A stretch of DNA of 64,000 bases from an uncultured Parabacteroides sp. (GCF_905196875.1 NZ_CAJJWO010000016.1:1-64000); one strand, 5' to 3'; numbered from the stretch's first letter, positions 43,985 through 53,192 are shown. Made by a program: numbers and translations. The notes: generated by a model not told the origin, from the letters alone.

Positions 43985-45517
43985 ATGAAAAAACTGGATA
44001 ATCTGTTACTGGGAGCCGCCCTTTGTTCCCTGATAGCTTGCAGCAATAAGCAAAAAGAGATATATGTCAACTCTTGTACCTTCCCGGAAGGGGCAAGTGT
44101 AGAAGAGAAGATCCGCTTATCGGCTCATGTTGTTCCCTCTGCTCGGCAGCTGGAATGGCAGCAAATGGAGTTTACCGGCTTTATTTGTTATGGTGTAAAT
44201 ACTTTTACCGACGTGGAATGGGGTACCGGAAAAGAAGATCCGGCAATATTTAACCCGACAGAACTGGATGCCGGACAATGGGTACGTACAGCCAAAGATG
44301 CCGGCATGAAAATGATCTTGCTTACCTGTAAACACCATGACGGTTTTTGTCTGTGGCCATCGGCCTATACGGATTTTTCAGTTGCCGCGACTCCCTGGAA
44401 AGAGGGTAAAGGTGATTTGGTGCGTGATGTTGCGGAAGCTTGTAAGGAGCAGGGACTGAAGTTTGCTGTTTATCTGTCTCCGTGGGATCAGAATCATCCG
44501 GACTACGGAACTGAGCGGTATAATGATTTTTTTGTTGATCAGCTGACGGAACTTCTGACGCAGTATGGCCCTGTGGCTGAAGTTTGGTTTGATGGTGCCT
44601 GTGGCGAGGGACCGAACGGTAAAAAGCAAGTATATGATTTTAAACGTTACTACGATGTGATCCGTCGTTTGCAACCTCAGGCTGTTATTGCCGTTATGGG
44701 ACCTGATGTCAGATGGGTGGGAACGGAGAGTGGTTACGGTCGCGATACGGAATGGAGTACGCTGCCTGCAGCGGCTACCAGTTTGTCGGATATTGCCGAG
44801 TCGTCCCAGCAGGAAGCGGGAAGCGGAACATTCCTACCGGTAGGTAATATGATGGAGGATGATCTGGGTAGCCGTAAGTTGCTGGCTGATGCCAAAGGTG
44901 TGATCTGGTATCCGTCTGAAGTGGATGTCTCTATCCGTCCGGGTTGGTATTATCATGCTTCCGAAGATACATTGGTTAAATCTTCCCGGAAACTGATTGA
45001 TATTTATTATAGCTCGATCGGAAAGAATTCGTTATTACTATTGAACCTGCCTCCCGATAAACGGGGATTAATCCATGAGAATGACGTATCAAGTCTGATG
45101 AACATGCAGCGGATACTGCGAAAGACTTTTGAAAAGAATCTGATTGCCGGAGCCGGGGTGTCTTCCGGTAATATCAGCCGGCTGCTCGATGGACGGTTGG
45201 ATACTTACTGGCAGGGTTCTCCCGGTAAAAACGTACTGGAGATATCCTTTGATAGGGATCAGGTCTTCGATCGGCTTCTTTTGCAGGAAAATATAACCGA
45301 AGGACAACGGATAGAGCAGTTTGTTCTGGAATGTCTGGTTGGAGATAGTTGGGTACCGGTAACGGAAGGGACGACAATAGGATATAAGCGGATCCTCCGG
45401 TTTGACCCGGTGCGTTGCAGTAAGGCACGTATCGTTGTTCGTGAATCGAGGGATGTCCCCCAGATCTCAGAAATAGGTTTTTATAAGGCATCCGACGAAG
45501 AAGCAATGATGGAATAA
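43985..45517 (+). CDS. GH29 alpha-L-fucosidase with C-terminal discoidin (F5/8 type C) domain, lipoprotein
   Basis: 510 residues from ATG 43985. Lipoprotein signal (CSLIACSNKQ). GH29 motifs: GFICYGVNTFTDVEWG, ILLTCKHHDGFCLWPSAYTDFSV and VAEVWFDGACGEGPNG, with Asp of WFD as nucleophile. From about 385 (LLDGRLDTYWQGSPGKNVLEISFDRDQVFDRLLLQENI) there is a discoidin-type carbohydrate-binding domain. It begins 16 bases after the first GH29 gene, so they share a message. The two enzymes may differ in linkage preference. A strong bidirectional terminator follows. Confidence 0.88.
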   Translation: MKKLDNLLLGAALCSLIACSNKQKEIYVNSCTFPEGASVEEKIRLSAHVVPSARQLEWQQMEFTGFICYGVNTFTDVEWGTGKEDPAIFNPTELDAGQWVRTAKDAGMKMILLTCKHHDGFCLWPSAYTDFSVAATPWKEGKGDLVRDVAEACKEQGLKFAVYLSPWDQNHPDYGTERYNDFFVDQLTELLTQYGPVAEVWFDGACGEGPNGKKQVYDFKRYYDVIRRLQPQAVIAVMGPDVRWVGTESGYGRDTEWSTLPAAATSLSDIAESSQQEAGSGTFLPVGNMMEDDLGSRKLLADAKGVIWYPSEVDVSIRPGWYYHASEDTLVKSSRKLIDIYYSSIGKNSLLLLNLPPDKRGLIHENDVSSLMNMQRILRKTFEKNLIAGAGVSSGNISRLLDGRLDTYWQGSPGKNVLEISFDRDQVFDRLLLQENITEGQRIEQFVLECLVGDSWVPVTEGTTIGYKRILRFDPVRCSKARIVVRESRDVPQISEIGFYKASDEEAMME

Positions 45518-45530
45518 TCTCTTTCATAAG

Positions 45531-45568
45531 AATAAGGTCTTACAGATATTTCTCTGCAAGACCTTATT
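45531..45568. terminator. Bidirectional terminator between fucosidase and flavodoxin genes
   Basis: AATAAGGTCTT (45531-45541) pairs with AAGACCTTATT (45558-45568), with T-rich sequence after it on the plus strand and A-rich before it, serving both convergent genes. Confidence 0.85.
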
Positions 45569-45571
45569 TTA

Positions 45572-46114
45572 TTAACAATTGAATGAATTATCGGCAGATG
45601 ATATATCTTTCTCAAATTCACTCTTTAGTTGGTCGACCCACTTCCTGATTCGCTCATCTGTCTTATCGGGCTGGTTTTCGATATCCAGTGCCAATCCCAT
45701 GAACATTCCTTTTTTCAATGCCTGGGATTGGTTGAAGTTATATCCTTCTGCAGATGTATACCCTATCAGGATTGCTCCCCGGTTAACAAATGCTTTTGCC
45801 AGATAGCCGATCGCATCGACGAAATTATCCGGATATTTCACCTGATCTCCTAATCCGAAAACGGCAACTTTCTTTCCTTTCAAATCGGCAGATGTTACTA
45901 CCGGCATTACTTCATCCCAATAATCCGGTAATTCTCCGTCAAACCAGGTTGACGAACCGGCAATGATATGATCGTATGCCTCGAAATCTGCTTCTCCTGA
46001 ATTCTCAACCGGGATAATATCGACCTGGATATCATGGAATGCTTCTTTTACTTTTTGGGCGACTGCTGCTGTTTTTGCTGTAGACGAACCATAAAATAAT
46101 CCTATCTTTTTCAT
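45572..46114 (-). CDS. fldA: Flavodoxin
   Basis: 180 residues. The flavodoxin fold is clear: IGLFYGSSTAKTAAVAQKV (FMN phosphate loop, in which AK replaces the usual GN), DHIIAGSSTWFDGELPDYWDE (loop 2, with the aromatic stacking residue) and VAVFGLGDQVKYPDNFVDAIG. It carries electrons at low potential. It lies 12 bases downstream of the 2-oxo acid dehydrogenase E1 gene on the same strand, suggesting co-expression, although the dehydrogenase complex itself uses NAD through Lpd. Confidence 0.9.
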   Translation of the reverse strand: MKKIGLFYGSSTAKTAAVAQKVKEAFHDIQVDIIPVENSGEADFEAYDHIIAGSSTWFDGELPDYWDEVMPVVTSADLKGKKVAVFGLGDQVKYPDNFVDAIGYLAKAFVNRGAILIGYTSAEGYNFNQSQALKKGMFMGLALDIENQPDKTDERIRKWVDQLKSEFEKDISSADNSFNC

Positions 46115-46126
46115 ATCTCGTTATAA

Positions 46127-48157
46127 TTAATAATCCAACAATTCTTTGGCTGCCTTATAAATTTTCTCTTCATCCGGAAGGATCGCCTTTTCAAGTACCG
46201 GATGGAAGCCTACCGGGGTAAATATCGAACCGACCCGCTGTATAGGGGCATCCAGATACCGGAATAACTCCGATCCGATTATACTGGCTATCTCTGCTCC
46301 GAAGCCGGAGAACACTTTGTCTTCATGTACGATCAGAACCTTACTTGTCTTTTTTACGGACTCGAATATCGTTTCCTTATCCAGCGGAATCAATGAACGG
46401 ATGTCGATCACTTCCACATTCCGGTCGTGTTCTTTCTGTAGGCGTTCCGCAACATTCAAACAGAGGTGTGTAGTGTTGCCATAGGTGATGATACTCATGT
46501 CTTCTCCTGGACGGCGGATGCGAGCTTTGCCGAAAGGAACCTCGAAGTCGTCGGGTACAACAGTAGCCGCTTCTGTGGCATTATAAAGAGCTTTGGGTTC
46601 CAGGAATAAAGTGAAACCTTTGGAACGCATACTAGTGCGAAGCAAACCGGCTGCATCATCGGCAAAGGAAGGATAGACGATACGTGCTCCCGGCAAAGTG
46701 GTCAATGCTCCTTCTATAGTTTGAGAATGATACAAACCTCCGCCGATATAGCCACCGGAAGCAAGTCGCAAGGTGATGTTCGGAGTAAATTGCCCGTAGC
46801 TTCTCCAGTATTCATGCGTACATTCCACATATTGCTCGATGGCAGGCCAGAAGTAATCGGCAAATTCCGCTCCTTCAATTACGACATGTATTTTCGGGTC
46901 GAACCGGCACATTCCGTTCGCTGATCCGACGATATAATCTTCTGCAATCGGGGCATTGAACACGCGTGCATCTCCAAATTCCTGCTGCATGCCTTTCGAT
47001 ATATTGAATACACCACCTTTGTCCTTGTTGGCAATATCCTGCCCCCAGATGAAAGTATCCGGGTTGTGCCGGAATTCGGCTTTCAGGGTTTTATTGATGG
47101 CGGTAGCCAATGTTTCCTTTTCACCGGCTTCGTTTTGTATTCCGTTTATATATTTCTTTGGAATATAAGGTTCCGGTAATACGAAATCAGTGACGGTGGC
47201 AGGATCCGGATCAGGAGCGGCCAGCGCTTTCCGGTTGGCTGCACTCAGGTCTTTTCTGGCCTTTTCTTCGATCTCTTTCAGTTCTTCTTCGGTAAAACGT
47301 TTATAACGGAGAAGCATACGGCGGAACTTCTGCAAAGGATCAGCGGCCTTTACGTAGTTCAATTCGTTCTCATCCCTGTATAAGGTGTGTTTATCCGAGT
47401 TGGAGTGAGAGCCGATACGCACACAGTTGGCCTGTACGATTACCGGAATCCGGTTAAGCGCATATTCTTTGGCTTCCGTCATGGCGTTCATCGAGTCGAA
47501 CACGTCTTTACCGTTGCAATGAATGATCTTCAGATTCTTAAAACCGGAGAAGTTATCGGCTACCTTGCGGTTGGCCGTTTGGTCTTCTTTCGGTACGGAT
47601 ATTCCGTATCCGTTATCCTGAATGACGAATATAACTGGCAGTCTTTCCGTACTGGCTCCGTTAATCGCTTCGTATACGAACCCTTCGGATGTGGCCGATT
47701 CACCGTGAGAGGTAATGGCTACTCCTTTGTGTTTGTAATAGACCATTGCCCTGCCTACACCGGCAGCATGCAGGTCGTGGGTACCTGTGGCGGAAGATAT
47801 GTTCTCGATATTCCATTCCATTTTTGAGAAATGGTTCGACATATGGCGTCCGGCACTTGTCAGGTCGGTTGCTTTTGAGATCCCATTCAGTATGAGCTCT
47901 TCGGCAGTCATTCCGGCTGATAATACCGTCAGCATATCCCGGTAGTAGGGGAACAGGAAATCTTCTCCTTTTTTGAATACCTGTCCGATCGCCAGCTGAA
48001 TGCCGTCATGTCCTGCATAAGGAGCATAAAACGACCAGCCCAGCGATTGTAACAGGTAAGAAGGGGCCTTTTCATCGAGAGCCCGTCCTAATGTCATCAG
48101 ATAAAACCATTTTTTCAGGGTTTCTTTGTCTGTATTCTTTATATCGTACTTTTTCAT
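46127..48157 (-). CDS. 2-oxo acid dehydrogenase E1, alpha and beta subunits fused
   Basis: 676 residues. The alpha half (about 1-335) has the thiamine diphosphate region GRHMSNHFSK and HGESATSEGFVYEAINGASTERLPVIFVIQDNGYGIS. The beta half (about 350-676) begins EKETLATAINKTLKAEFRHNPDTFIWGQDI and includes EGAEFADYFWPAIEQ and SLIPLDKETI. The fusion resembles branched-chain 2-oxo acid (isovalerate-type) E1 of Bacteroidales more than pyruvate E1, but the substrate is not proven. It partners with the E2 gene 15 bases upstream and Lpd and LplA further upstream. Confidence 0.88.
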   Translation of the reverse strand: MKKYDIKNTDKETLKKWFYLMTLGRALDEKAPSYLLQSLGWSFYAPYAGHDGIQLAIGQVFKKGEDFLFPYYRDMLTVLSAGMTAEELILNGISKATDLTSAGRHMSNHFSKMEWNIENISSATGTHDLHAAGVGRAMVYYKHKGVAITSHGESATSEGFVYEAINGASTERLPVIFVIQDNGYGISVPKEDQTANRKVADNFSGFKNLKIIHCNGKDVFDSMNAMTEAKEYALNRIPVIVQANCVRIGSHSNSDKHTLYRDENELNYVKAADPLQKFRRMLLRYKRFTEEELKEIEEKARKDLSAANRKALAAPDPDPATVTDFVLPEPYIPKKYINGIQNEAGEKETLATAINKTLKAEFRHNPDTFIWGQDIANKDKGGVFNISKGMQQEFGDARVFNAPIAEDYIVGSANGMCRFDPKIHVVIEGAEFADYFWPAIEQYVECTHEYWRSYGQFTPNITLRLASGGYIGGGLYHSQTIEGALTTLPGARIVYPSFADDAAGLLRTSMRSKGFTLFLEPKALYNATEAATVVPDDFEVPFGKARIRRPGEDMSIITYGNTTHLCLNVAERLQKEHDRNVEVIDIRSLIPLDKETIFESVKKTSKVLIVHEDKVFSGFGAEIASIIGSELFRYLDAPIQRVGSIFTPVGFHPVLEKAILPDEEKIYKAAKELLDY

Positions 48158-48172
48158 TTTTGAACATATTAA

Positions 48173-49477
48173 TTATTGATTCCAGTTTTCCAGATAATCG
48201 GCGATACGGCGCAGGAATGTTCCGCCCAATGTTCCGTTGATGATCCGATGATCGTATGATAACGAGAGGTACATCTTATGGCGGATACCGATCGTGTCGC
48301 CTTCCGGTGTTTCAATCACGGCCGGTTTTTTCTCAATGTAACCGACTCCCAGAATAGCAACCTGGGGCTGGTTAATGATCGGCGTGCCGAATAGGTTCTT
48401 GAACGTGCCGAAATTAGTGATTGTAAAGGTGCCTCCCTGTATATCGTCCGGTGACAGTTTGTTATCACGGGCTTTGTTTGCCAGTGTATCGATGGCTATA
48501 GCCAGGCCATTCAGGTTTAACTTGTCGGCATCATGAACAACCGGGACGATCAGATTCCCGTCATTTAATGAAACGGCAATACCTACGTTAATATGTTTTT
48601 TCAGGATCATCTGATAACCTTCTACCGACGCGTTTACCTGTGGGAAATCGGCCAAAGCTTTGGCTGTCGCTTCTGTAATGGCCGGCATATAAGTCAGGCT
48701 GATGCCTTCGCGCTTTTGAAAAGCCTCTTTATTGCGGGTCCGCCATTGTACCAGTTTGGTCACATCTACTTCCACTACTGTAGTAACATGCGGAGAAACC
48801 TTCTTGGATAACACCATGTGGTCTGCGATAATACGGCGTACACGATCCATTTCGACGATCTTGTCTTCGCTGGTCGCTGATGACGGAGTGGGAGGCACAG
48901 AAGGAGCAGCTGCCGGGGCTGTTTTGGCTTGCGGGGCAGGTTCCGCTTTTCTTTCCGGTACAGCCTGTACGGACGGTTGAGCTTGTTGTTTTGTCGTTGT
49001 GCTCTTCTTGCCGGAAAGATAATCTTTCATATCTTTCTTGCTCAGGCGTCCCATATAACCGGTTCCCGGGATATGATCCATTTCCTCTTTACTTAGGTTG
49101 GCTTCCTGTGCCATCTGAAGAACCACAGGCGAATACCATCTTTCATCCTCTTTAGCGGCCACTACACTTGCTGCATTGTTGACTGCTTCTTCCTTTTGGG
49201 GCGTAGTATTATTGTCTGGGATCTCATCTTCAGATCCTTCCAACTGAATGATGGCGACAGTTGTACCAACAGCCACTGTATCGCCTTCATTAAATAATAT
49301 CTTAAATACTTTGCCGGCGACGGGAGAAGGTATCTCCGCGCTTACCTTTGCCGTGCTTACTTCAAAAAGCACATCATCTTCATTTACCTGATCACCTATT
49401 TTTACGGACCAGGAGATAATGGTCCCTTCTGTAACGCTTTCACCCAACTTGGGCATCTTTATTTCAAATGTAGCCAT
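48173..49477 (-). CDS. Dihydrolipoamide acyltransferase E2 of 2-oxo acid dehydrogenase
   Basis: 434 residues. Residues about 1-80 are one lipoyl domain with the lysine in LFEVSTAKVSAEIPSP. A peripheral subunit-binding domain follows at about 125-160 (VLQMAQEANLSKEEMDHIPGTGYMGRLSKKDMKDYL). An Ala/Pro/Gln-rich linker leads to the catalytic domain (about 210-434), with active-site motif LSYDHRIINGTLGGTFLRRI. It carries the acyl group from E1 to CoA and forms the core of the complex. A 116-base gap separates it from the lipoate ligase gene. Confidence 0.9.
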   Translation of the reverse strand: MATFEIKMPKLGESVTEGTIISWSVKIGDQVNEDDVLFEVSTAKVSAEIPSPVAGKVFKILFNEGDTVAVGTTVAIIQLEGSEDEIPDNNTTPQKEEAVNNAASVVAAKEDERWYSPVVLQMAQEANLSKEEMDHIPGTGYMGRLSKKDMKDYLSGKKSTTTKQQAQPSVQAVPERKAEPAPQAKTAPAAAPSVPPTPSSATSEDKIVEMDRVRRIIADHMVLSKKVSPHVTTVVEVDVTKLVQWRTRNKEAFQKREGISLTYMPAITEATAKALADFPQVNASVEGYQMILKKHINVGIAVSLNDGNLIVPVVHDADKLNLNGLAIAIDTLANKARDNKLSPDDIQGGTFTITNFGTFKNLFGTPIINQPQVAILGVGYIEKKPAVIETPEGDTIGIRHKMYLSLSYDHRIINGTLGGTFLRRIADYLENWNQ

Positions 49478-49593
49478 AGTTAATTAATCTTTTTGCTTTT
49501 GTTCTTTCGCCGGATAAGGTCTATCGACCTCTATGCGTTTTGTTTTACTCTATCGTTAAATTAGAACAAAGGTCAGACAAGGAAAGTTCTATT

Positions 49594-50334
49594 TTACAGA
49601 GGGTAAGTGTTGTAAATCCAGTTTTTGTCGGCATATTTGTTATTCCTTAACAACCGGATATTTTCCAGATCATCCTGGCTGAATTCGTAATAATGATTAT
49701 TCTCGTTGTTGTTGAAGAAATAATCCATCAGTAAGCTTTTAAATCCATCGATAGTGGTTGGCTGCGGAAGTAAACCGGACAGGTTGGTGACCGGGCTTTT
49801 AACCGATTTGACGAAATAAGGATGTGGAATAACCCTGTCGGAAGAAGAGATGTCCGACGACTGAAGGGATCGGTTTAGTATATCCAGGTCTGTTGAAAAT
49901 AACAGGGTAGCATGATGCATCATCCTGCGTTTGTGGATGGCCTGGGCACTACCGGATATTTTCAATCCGTCAATGGTTAAGCCTTGTCGTTCATCTGCCT
50001 GTGCATGGACTCCGGCTGTTTCGAGAAAACGGATGATATTTTCAGTGAACCGGATGGAGTCAATCTGGCTACTGTTCTCGATGAAAGTAAGGTTCAGGTT
50101 TCCCATATCGTGGTATACCGCACCTCCTCCGGAGAAACGGCGGGCGACTCTGATCTGTTTTTCCTTTATATATTCAAGATCCGTTTCCGCCCATATATTC
50201 TGATGTTTCCCGATAACGACGGCCGGTTCATTCTGCCACAGCATAAAAATATCTTCCGGAAAGTTCTTTAAAAGATATTCTTCCGCAGCTAGATTGAACC
50301 AAGCGTCTGTATGGGTATTGTAAATGCAAAGCAT
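49594..50334 (-). CDS. lplA: Lipoate-protein ligase A-type enzyme (short form)
   Basis: 246 residues with the biotin/lipoate ligase fold: LAAEEYLLKNF, PAVVIGKHQNIWAE, RRFSGGGAVYHDMGNLNLTFI (the RRxxGGGAVxHD hallmark) and DGLKISGSAQAIHKRRMMHHATLLFSTDL. The C-terminal accessory domain of full-length LplA is missing, so lipoate activation may be incomplete or may use a second protein. It overlaps the lpd stop by one base, and its product would lipoylate the E2 encoded next. Confidence 0.85.
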   Translation of the reverse strand: MLCIYNTHTDAWFNLAAEEYLLKNFPEDIFMLWQNEPAVVIGKHQNIWAETDLEYIKEKQIRVARRFSGGGAVYHDMGNLNLTFIENSSQIDSIRFTENIIRFLETAGVHAQADERQGLTIDGLKISGSAQAIHKRRMMHHATLLFSTDLDILNRSLQSSDISSSDRVIPHPYFVKSVKSPVTNLSGLLPQPTTIDGFKSLLMDYFFNNNENNHYYEFSQDDLENIRLLRNNKYADKNWIYNTYPL

Positions 50335-51683
50335 TACATGTATAAACTTTCATGAATAACTTCTCCGACTGTCGGATGGGGGAAGATATTCTTTTTGAAT
50401 TGTTCGGTTGTGTAACCGTTTTCCACAGCTATACCAGCGGCAATAATGATTTCGGATGCCGGATTTCCAAGCAGGTGGCAACCGATGATGCGATCATCCG
50501 TATCGGTAATCAGTTTGCATAATCCTGTACCGGTTTCGTTCTCGGCCATAAAACGACCTGAATAAGTCATTGGGATCTTCACTACATTATACGCGATGCC
50601 TTCTGTTTTCAATTCTTCTTCCGTTTTTCCTACACCTGCTACTTCCGGGTTGGTATAAACGACGGCAGGGATAGCTTTATAGCTCATCCGGTCTTCACGT
50701 CCCAACAAATGGTTAATAGCCACTTCCGCTTCCCTGTAAGCCGTATGGGCCAGCATGGAGAAACCGGTGATATCACCACAGGCATACACATTCGGATGTG
50801 AGGTCTGCATGTATTCGTTCACTTTTACACCGTTACGGAGAAGTTCGACCGACAGTGCTTCAATTCCCAGATTACGGATGTTGGCTCTGCGGCCTACACT
50901 GACCAGTATTTTATCCGCTTCAATAGTTTCAGTCTTCCCGTCTTTTTCCACGATCACATTGTTTTGTGTAACCTCGATCACTTTTGTTTCAAGAAAGAAC
51001 TCGACACCTCTTTTAGAATATTCTGCCCGTAGCATGGCTGAAGTTTCCTTATCCATAGCCCCGAGTATCTCCGGCATCATTTCGATTACCTTCACTTTAA
51101 CACCCATACTGTTAAAGAATGAAGCAAATTCGATGCCGATCACTCCACCTCCGATAATAGCAATCGATTGGGGAAGCTCTTTCATGTCCAGTGCTTCTTT
51201 TGAAGTCCAGTACGCTACGTCCGACAATCCTTTGATAGGAGGGATGACTGTCTCCGAACCTGTACACAGCAGGATATTTTTAACAGCAAACACTTCCTCA
51301 CCGCACTGGATCAGGATATATCCGTCTTCTTCTCCCCGGGTCAAAGCTTCTCCCTGCACGATTGTCACACCGTTACCGTTGAGCTTGGCCTTGACACCGA
51401 GTGTCAGTTTCTTTACGGTCTTATTCTTCCGTGCGATGATCTTACCCAGATCGAAGCCCGGAGCAGCATCCGCCTGTATTCCGTATTTGGACGCACTCTT
51501 TATGCTATCCAGTATTTTGGCTGAATATAATAACGTCTTGGTGGGGATACACCCCTCATTCAGGCAGACTCCTCCAATGGCATTTTTCTCAAAGAGAATC
51601 GTTTTTAACCCATTTTCGGCAGCACGTTCACCGGCAGTGTAACCCGCCGGCCCTCCACCGATAATGGCTATATCGTATTTCAT
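50334..51683 (-). CDS. lpdA: Dihydrolipoyl dehydrogenase E3
   Basis: 449 residues. FAD-binding IAIIGGGPAGYTAGERAAENG, redox-active disulfide GGVCLNEGCIPTKTLL, NAD-binding IAIIGGGVIGIEFASFFNSMG and the dimer-interface base HPTVGEVIHESL are present. It reoxidises lipoamide on E2 and passes electrons to NAD. It is the first gene of the set lpdA, lplA, E2, E1 and flavodoxin, all leftward. Confidence 0.93.
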   Translation of the reverse strand: MKYDIAIIGGGPAGYTAGERAAENGLKTILFEKNAIGGVCLNEGCIPTKTLLYSAKILDSIKSASKYGIQADAAPGFDLGKIIARKNKTVKKLTLGVKAKLNGNGVTIVQGEALTRGEEDGYILIQCGEEVFAVKNILLCTGSETVIPPIKGLSDVAYWTSKEALDMKELPQSIAIIGGGVIGIEFASFFNSMGVKVKVIEMMPEILGAMDKETSAMLRAEYSKRGVEFFLETKVIEVTQNNVIVEKDGKTETIEADKILVSVGRRANIRNLGIEALSVELLRNGVKVNEYMQTSHPNVYACGDITGFSMLAHTAYREAEVAINHLLGREDRMSYKAIPAVVYTNPEVAGVGKTEEELKTEGIAYNVVKIPMTYSGRFMAENETGTGLCKLITDTDDRIIGCHLLGNPASEIIIAAGIAVENGYTTEQFKKNIFPHPTVGEVIHESLYM

Positions 51684-51824
51684 AATGGATGAACTTTAAT
51701 TATTTGAAAATCTAAGATAAAAAACCTTTGTAAGTATTTTATACTTTTATATAGTATATAAACAGTCGTAATTTCTGTTTTGTTGTGGAGATAAATTTGT
51801 TATTAGAAAATAAAGAAGTAATAT

Positions 51825-51856
51825 TTTGATCTGAATGATTTATTTATGTAGTTTTG
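51825..51856 (+). promoter_or_regulatory. Promoter of the toxin-antitoxin pair
   Basis: TTTG at 51825-51828, 20 bases, then TAGTTTTG at 51849-51856. Transcription should begin near 51863, 12 bases before the antitoxin ATG, which leaves a very short leader. Confidence 0.72.
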
Positions 51857-51874
51857 TGGAAAATCAATAATAAA

Positions 51875-52108
51875 ATGGCAAAAAAATTGCATTCATACGA
51901 ATTAGGAGATAATAAACCCTCTCCCAAGTTAGAGGAGTCTGCTGTTGCTTATATTTCTGTTAACTTGCGAGATAATTATTTAGGGGTTGTCTCCGAAGAG
52001 CTGTTCAGAAGTGCTATATCGAAGGCTGTTTCCGACTTTGAGAATGGATTGGCTATACCTCATAACAAGATAGATGAGTTGGTGAAAACTCGAATGGGAT
52101 GGAAATAA
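51875..52108 (+). CDS. Antitoxin of a type II toxin-antitoxin pair
   Basis: 77 residues from ATG 51875. A small, charged protein (MAKKLHSYELGDNKPSPKLEE...) not assigned to a named antitoxin family. Its ten-base overlap with the next gene, which encodes a RelE/ParE-like toxin, its size and a promoter directly in front support the antitoxin role. The middle part, NYLGVVSEELFRSAISKAVSDFENG, looks helical. It should bind the toxin and repress the shared promoter. Confidence 0.65.
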   Translation: MAKKLHSYELGDNKPSPKLEESAVAYISVNLRDNYLGVVSEELFRSAISKAVSDFENGLAIPHNKIDELVKTRMGWK

Positions 52109-52428
52109 TTTGGTCATCCTTAGCAACGGAAGGGCTTCTCTCCATATTAGAATATGTTGAAGCTGATTTTGGGAGCCATGTATCCCAGCGAGTATATACA
52201 GATTTGACGGGATATATAGAAACTTTAGCCCAATTTCCTGGTTTAGGTATCCTTGATGAATTATTTTCTACCACAAGTTTAGAAGTTCGTTATTTGATTT
52301 TCAAGCAAAATATAATTTATTACTTGGTCAATAAGGAAACAATATATCTTTTGTCGATTGCAAATTCGAATCAATCTCCAGAGCGTATACGAAAAGTAAT
52401 ATCAGATTATTTGCGGTCATATAAATGA
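52099..52428 (+). CDS. RelE/ParE-superfamily toxin
   Basis: 109 residues with the toxin-fold pattern: WSSLATEGLLSILEYVEADFGSHVS, LAQFPGLGILDE and LEVRYLIFKQNIIYYLVNKETIYLLSI. It starts within the end of the antitoxin gene. ParE members poison gyrase; RelE members cut mRNA at the ribosome. The N-terminal helix pair with E/D-rich loops leans toward ParE, but the target cannot be decided from sequence. Confidence 0.8.
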   Translation: MEIIWSSLATEGLLSILEYVEADFGSHVSQRVYTDLTGYIETLAQFPGLGILDELFSTTSLEVRYLIFKQNIIYYLVNKETIYLLSIANSNQSPERIRKVISDYLRSYK

Positions 52429-52470
52429 AGAACGTTTTGAAGTCTAAAAGAGTCTCCAAAACGTTCTTTT
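52428..52470. terminator. Bidirectional terminator between toxin and nitroreductase genes
   Basis: AAGAACGTTTTG (52428-52439) pairs with CAAAACGTTCTT (52457-52468), a perfect 12-base stem followed by TT. Loop of 17 bases. It serves the convergent toxin and nitroreductase genes. Confidence 0.85.
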
Positions 52471-52485
52471 TATGTATGAACTATT

Positions 52486-53094
52486 TTATTTGAATACCAA
52501 CACCCTTTCGCTCAAAGGTCTGAACTCTTTCTCGCCCGGTTCTTTGGTCGGTGTTCCGAAGGGCATTTGGGCGATCAGTTTCCAGTTGGGGTTGATGTTC
52601 CATTCCGCTTGTGCCATTTCATCGATCAATGGATTATAATGTTGCAGGGAAGCACCCAGGCCGGCATCTTCCAGCATTGTCCATATAGCGAACTGATGCA
52701 TCGCTGATGTTTGCTGCGACCATACCGGGAAATTGTCTTTGTAGCTTGGAAATGCTTTCTGCAAATTCTCCACCACTTCCATATCTTCGTAAAACAGGAT
52801 GGTGCCATATCCGCAATCGAAACTGGTGTTTATTTTGGCAAGCGTTTTTTCGAACGCATCTGCCGGAACGATAACACGCAGGGCTTCTTTTGTGATATCC
52901 CAGAACTTCTTATGATTTTCACCCAAAAGTAGAACAACCCTTGTCGATTGCGAATTGAATGCCGAAGGTACGTTTGTCACTGCAAAATCGATAATCTCTT
53001 TAATTTCATTGTCTGATATAGGAGAACTGTTAGTGATATTATAATAGGATCTCCTGTGCTTTACCGCTTCTTTAAAATTTTTAGCCATATTCAT
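52486..53094 (-). CDS. Nitroreductase-family flavoenzyme
   Basis: 202 residues; start at 53094, or two codons later. N-terminal FKEAVKHRRSYYNI has the flavin-binding Arg-x-Tyr pattern, then SAFNSQSTRVVLLLGENH and GAGLGASLQHYNP-like DAGLGASLQHYN. It belongs with the small YdgI/HBN1-type nitroreductases, which reduce quinones, nitro compounds or chalcogen species with NAD(P)H. The physiological substrate is unknown. It stands alone between a toxin-antitoxin pair and the TetR gene. Confidence 0.85.
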   Translation of the reverse strand: MNMAKNFKEAVKHRRSYYNITNSSPISDNEIKEIIDFAVTNVPSAFNSQSTRVVLLLGENHKKFWDITKEALRVIVPADAFEKTLAKINTSFDCGYGTILFYEDMEVVENLQKAFPSYKDNFPVWSQQTSAMHQFAIWTMLEDAGLGASLQHYNPLIDEMAQAEWNINPNWKLIAQMPFGTPTKEPGEKEFRPLSERVLVFK

Positions 53095-53192
53095 TGTAAG
53101 TTTTTTATGTATCTATTTTGATAATATAACCATTTAGGCAGCTGTTTTGTTGCTGAAATTTTATTAGAAGCATAAATCTGTGTTTGTGTAGG

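Noticed and set aside
50755..51642. 295-codon plus-strand frame opposite lpdA
   Set aside because: Shadow frame; the minus strand holds a full dihydrolipoyl dehydrogenase with all motifs.
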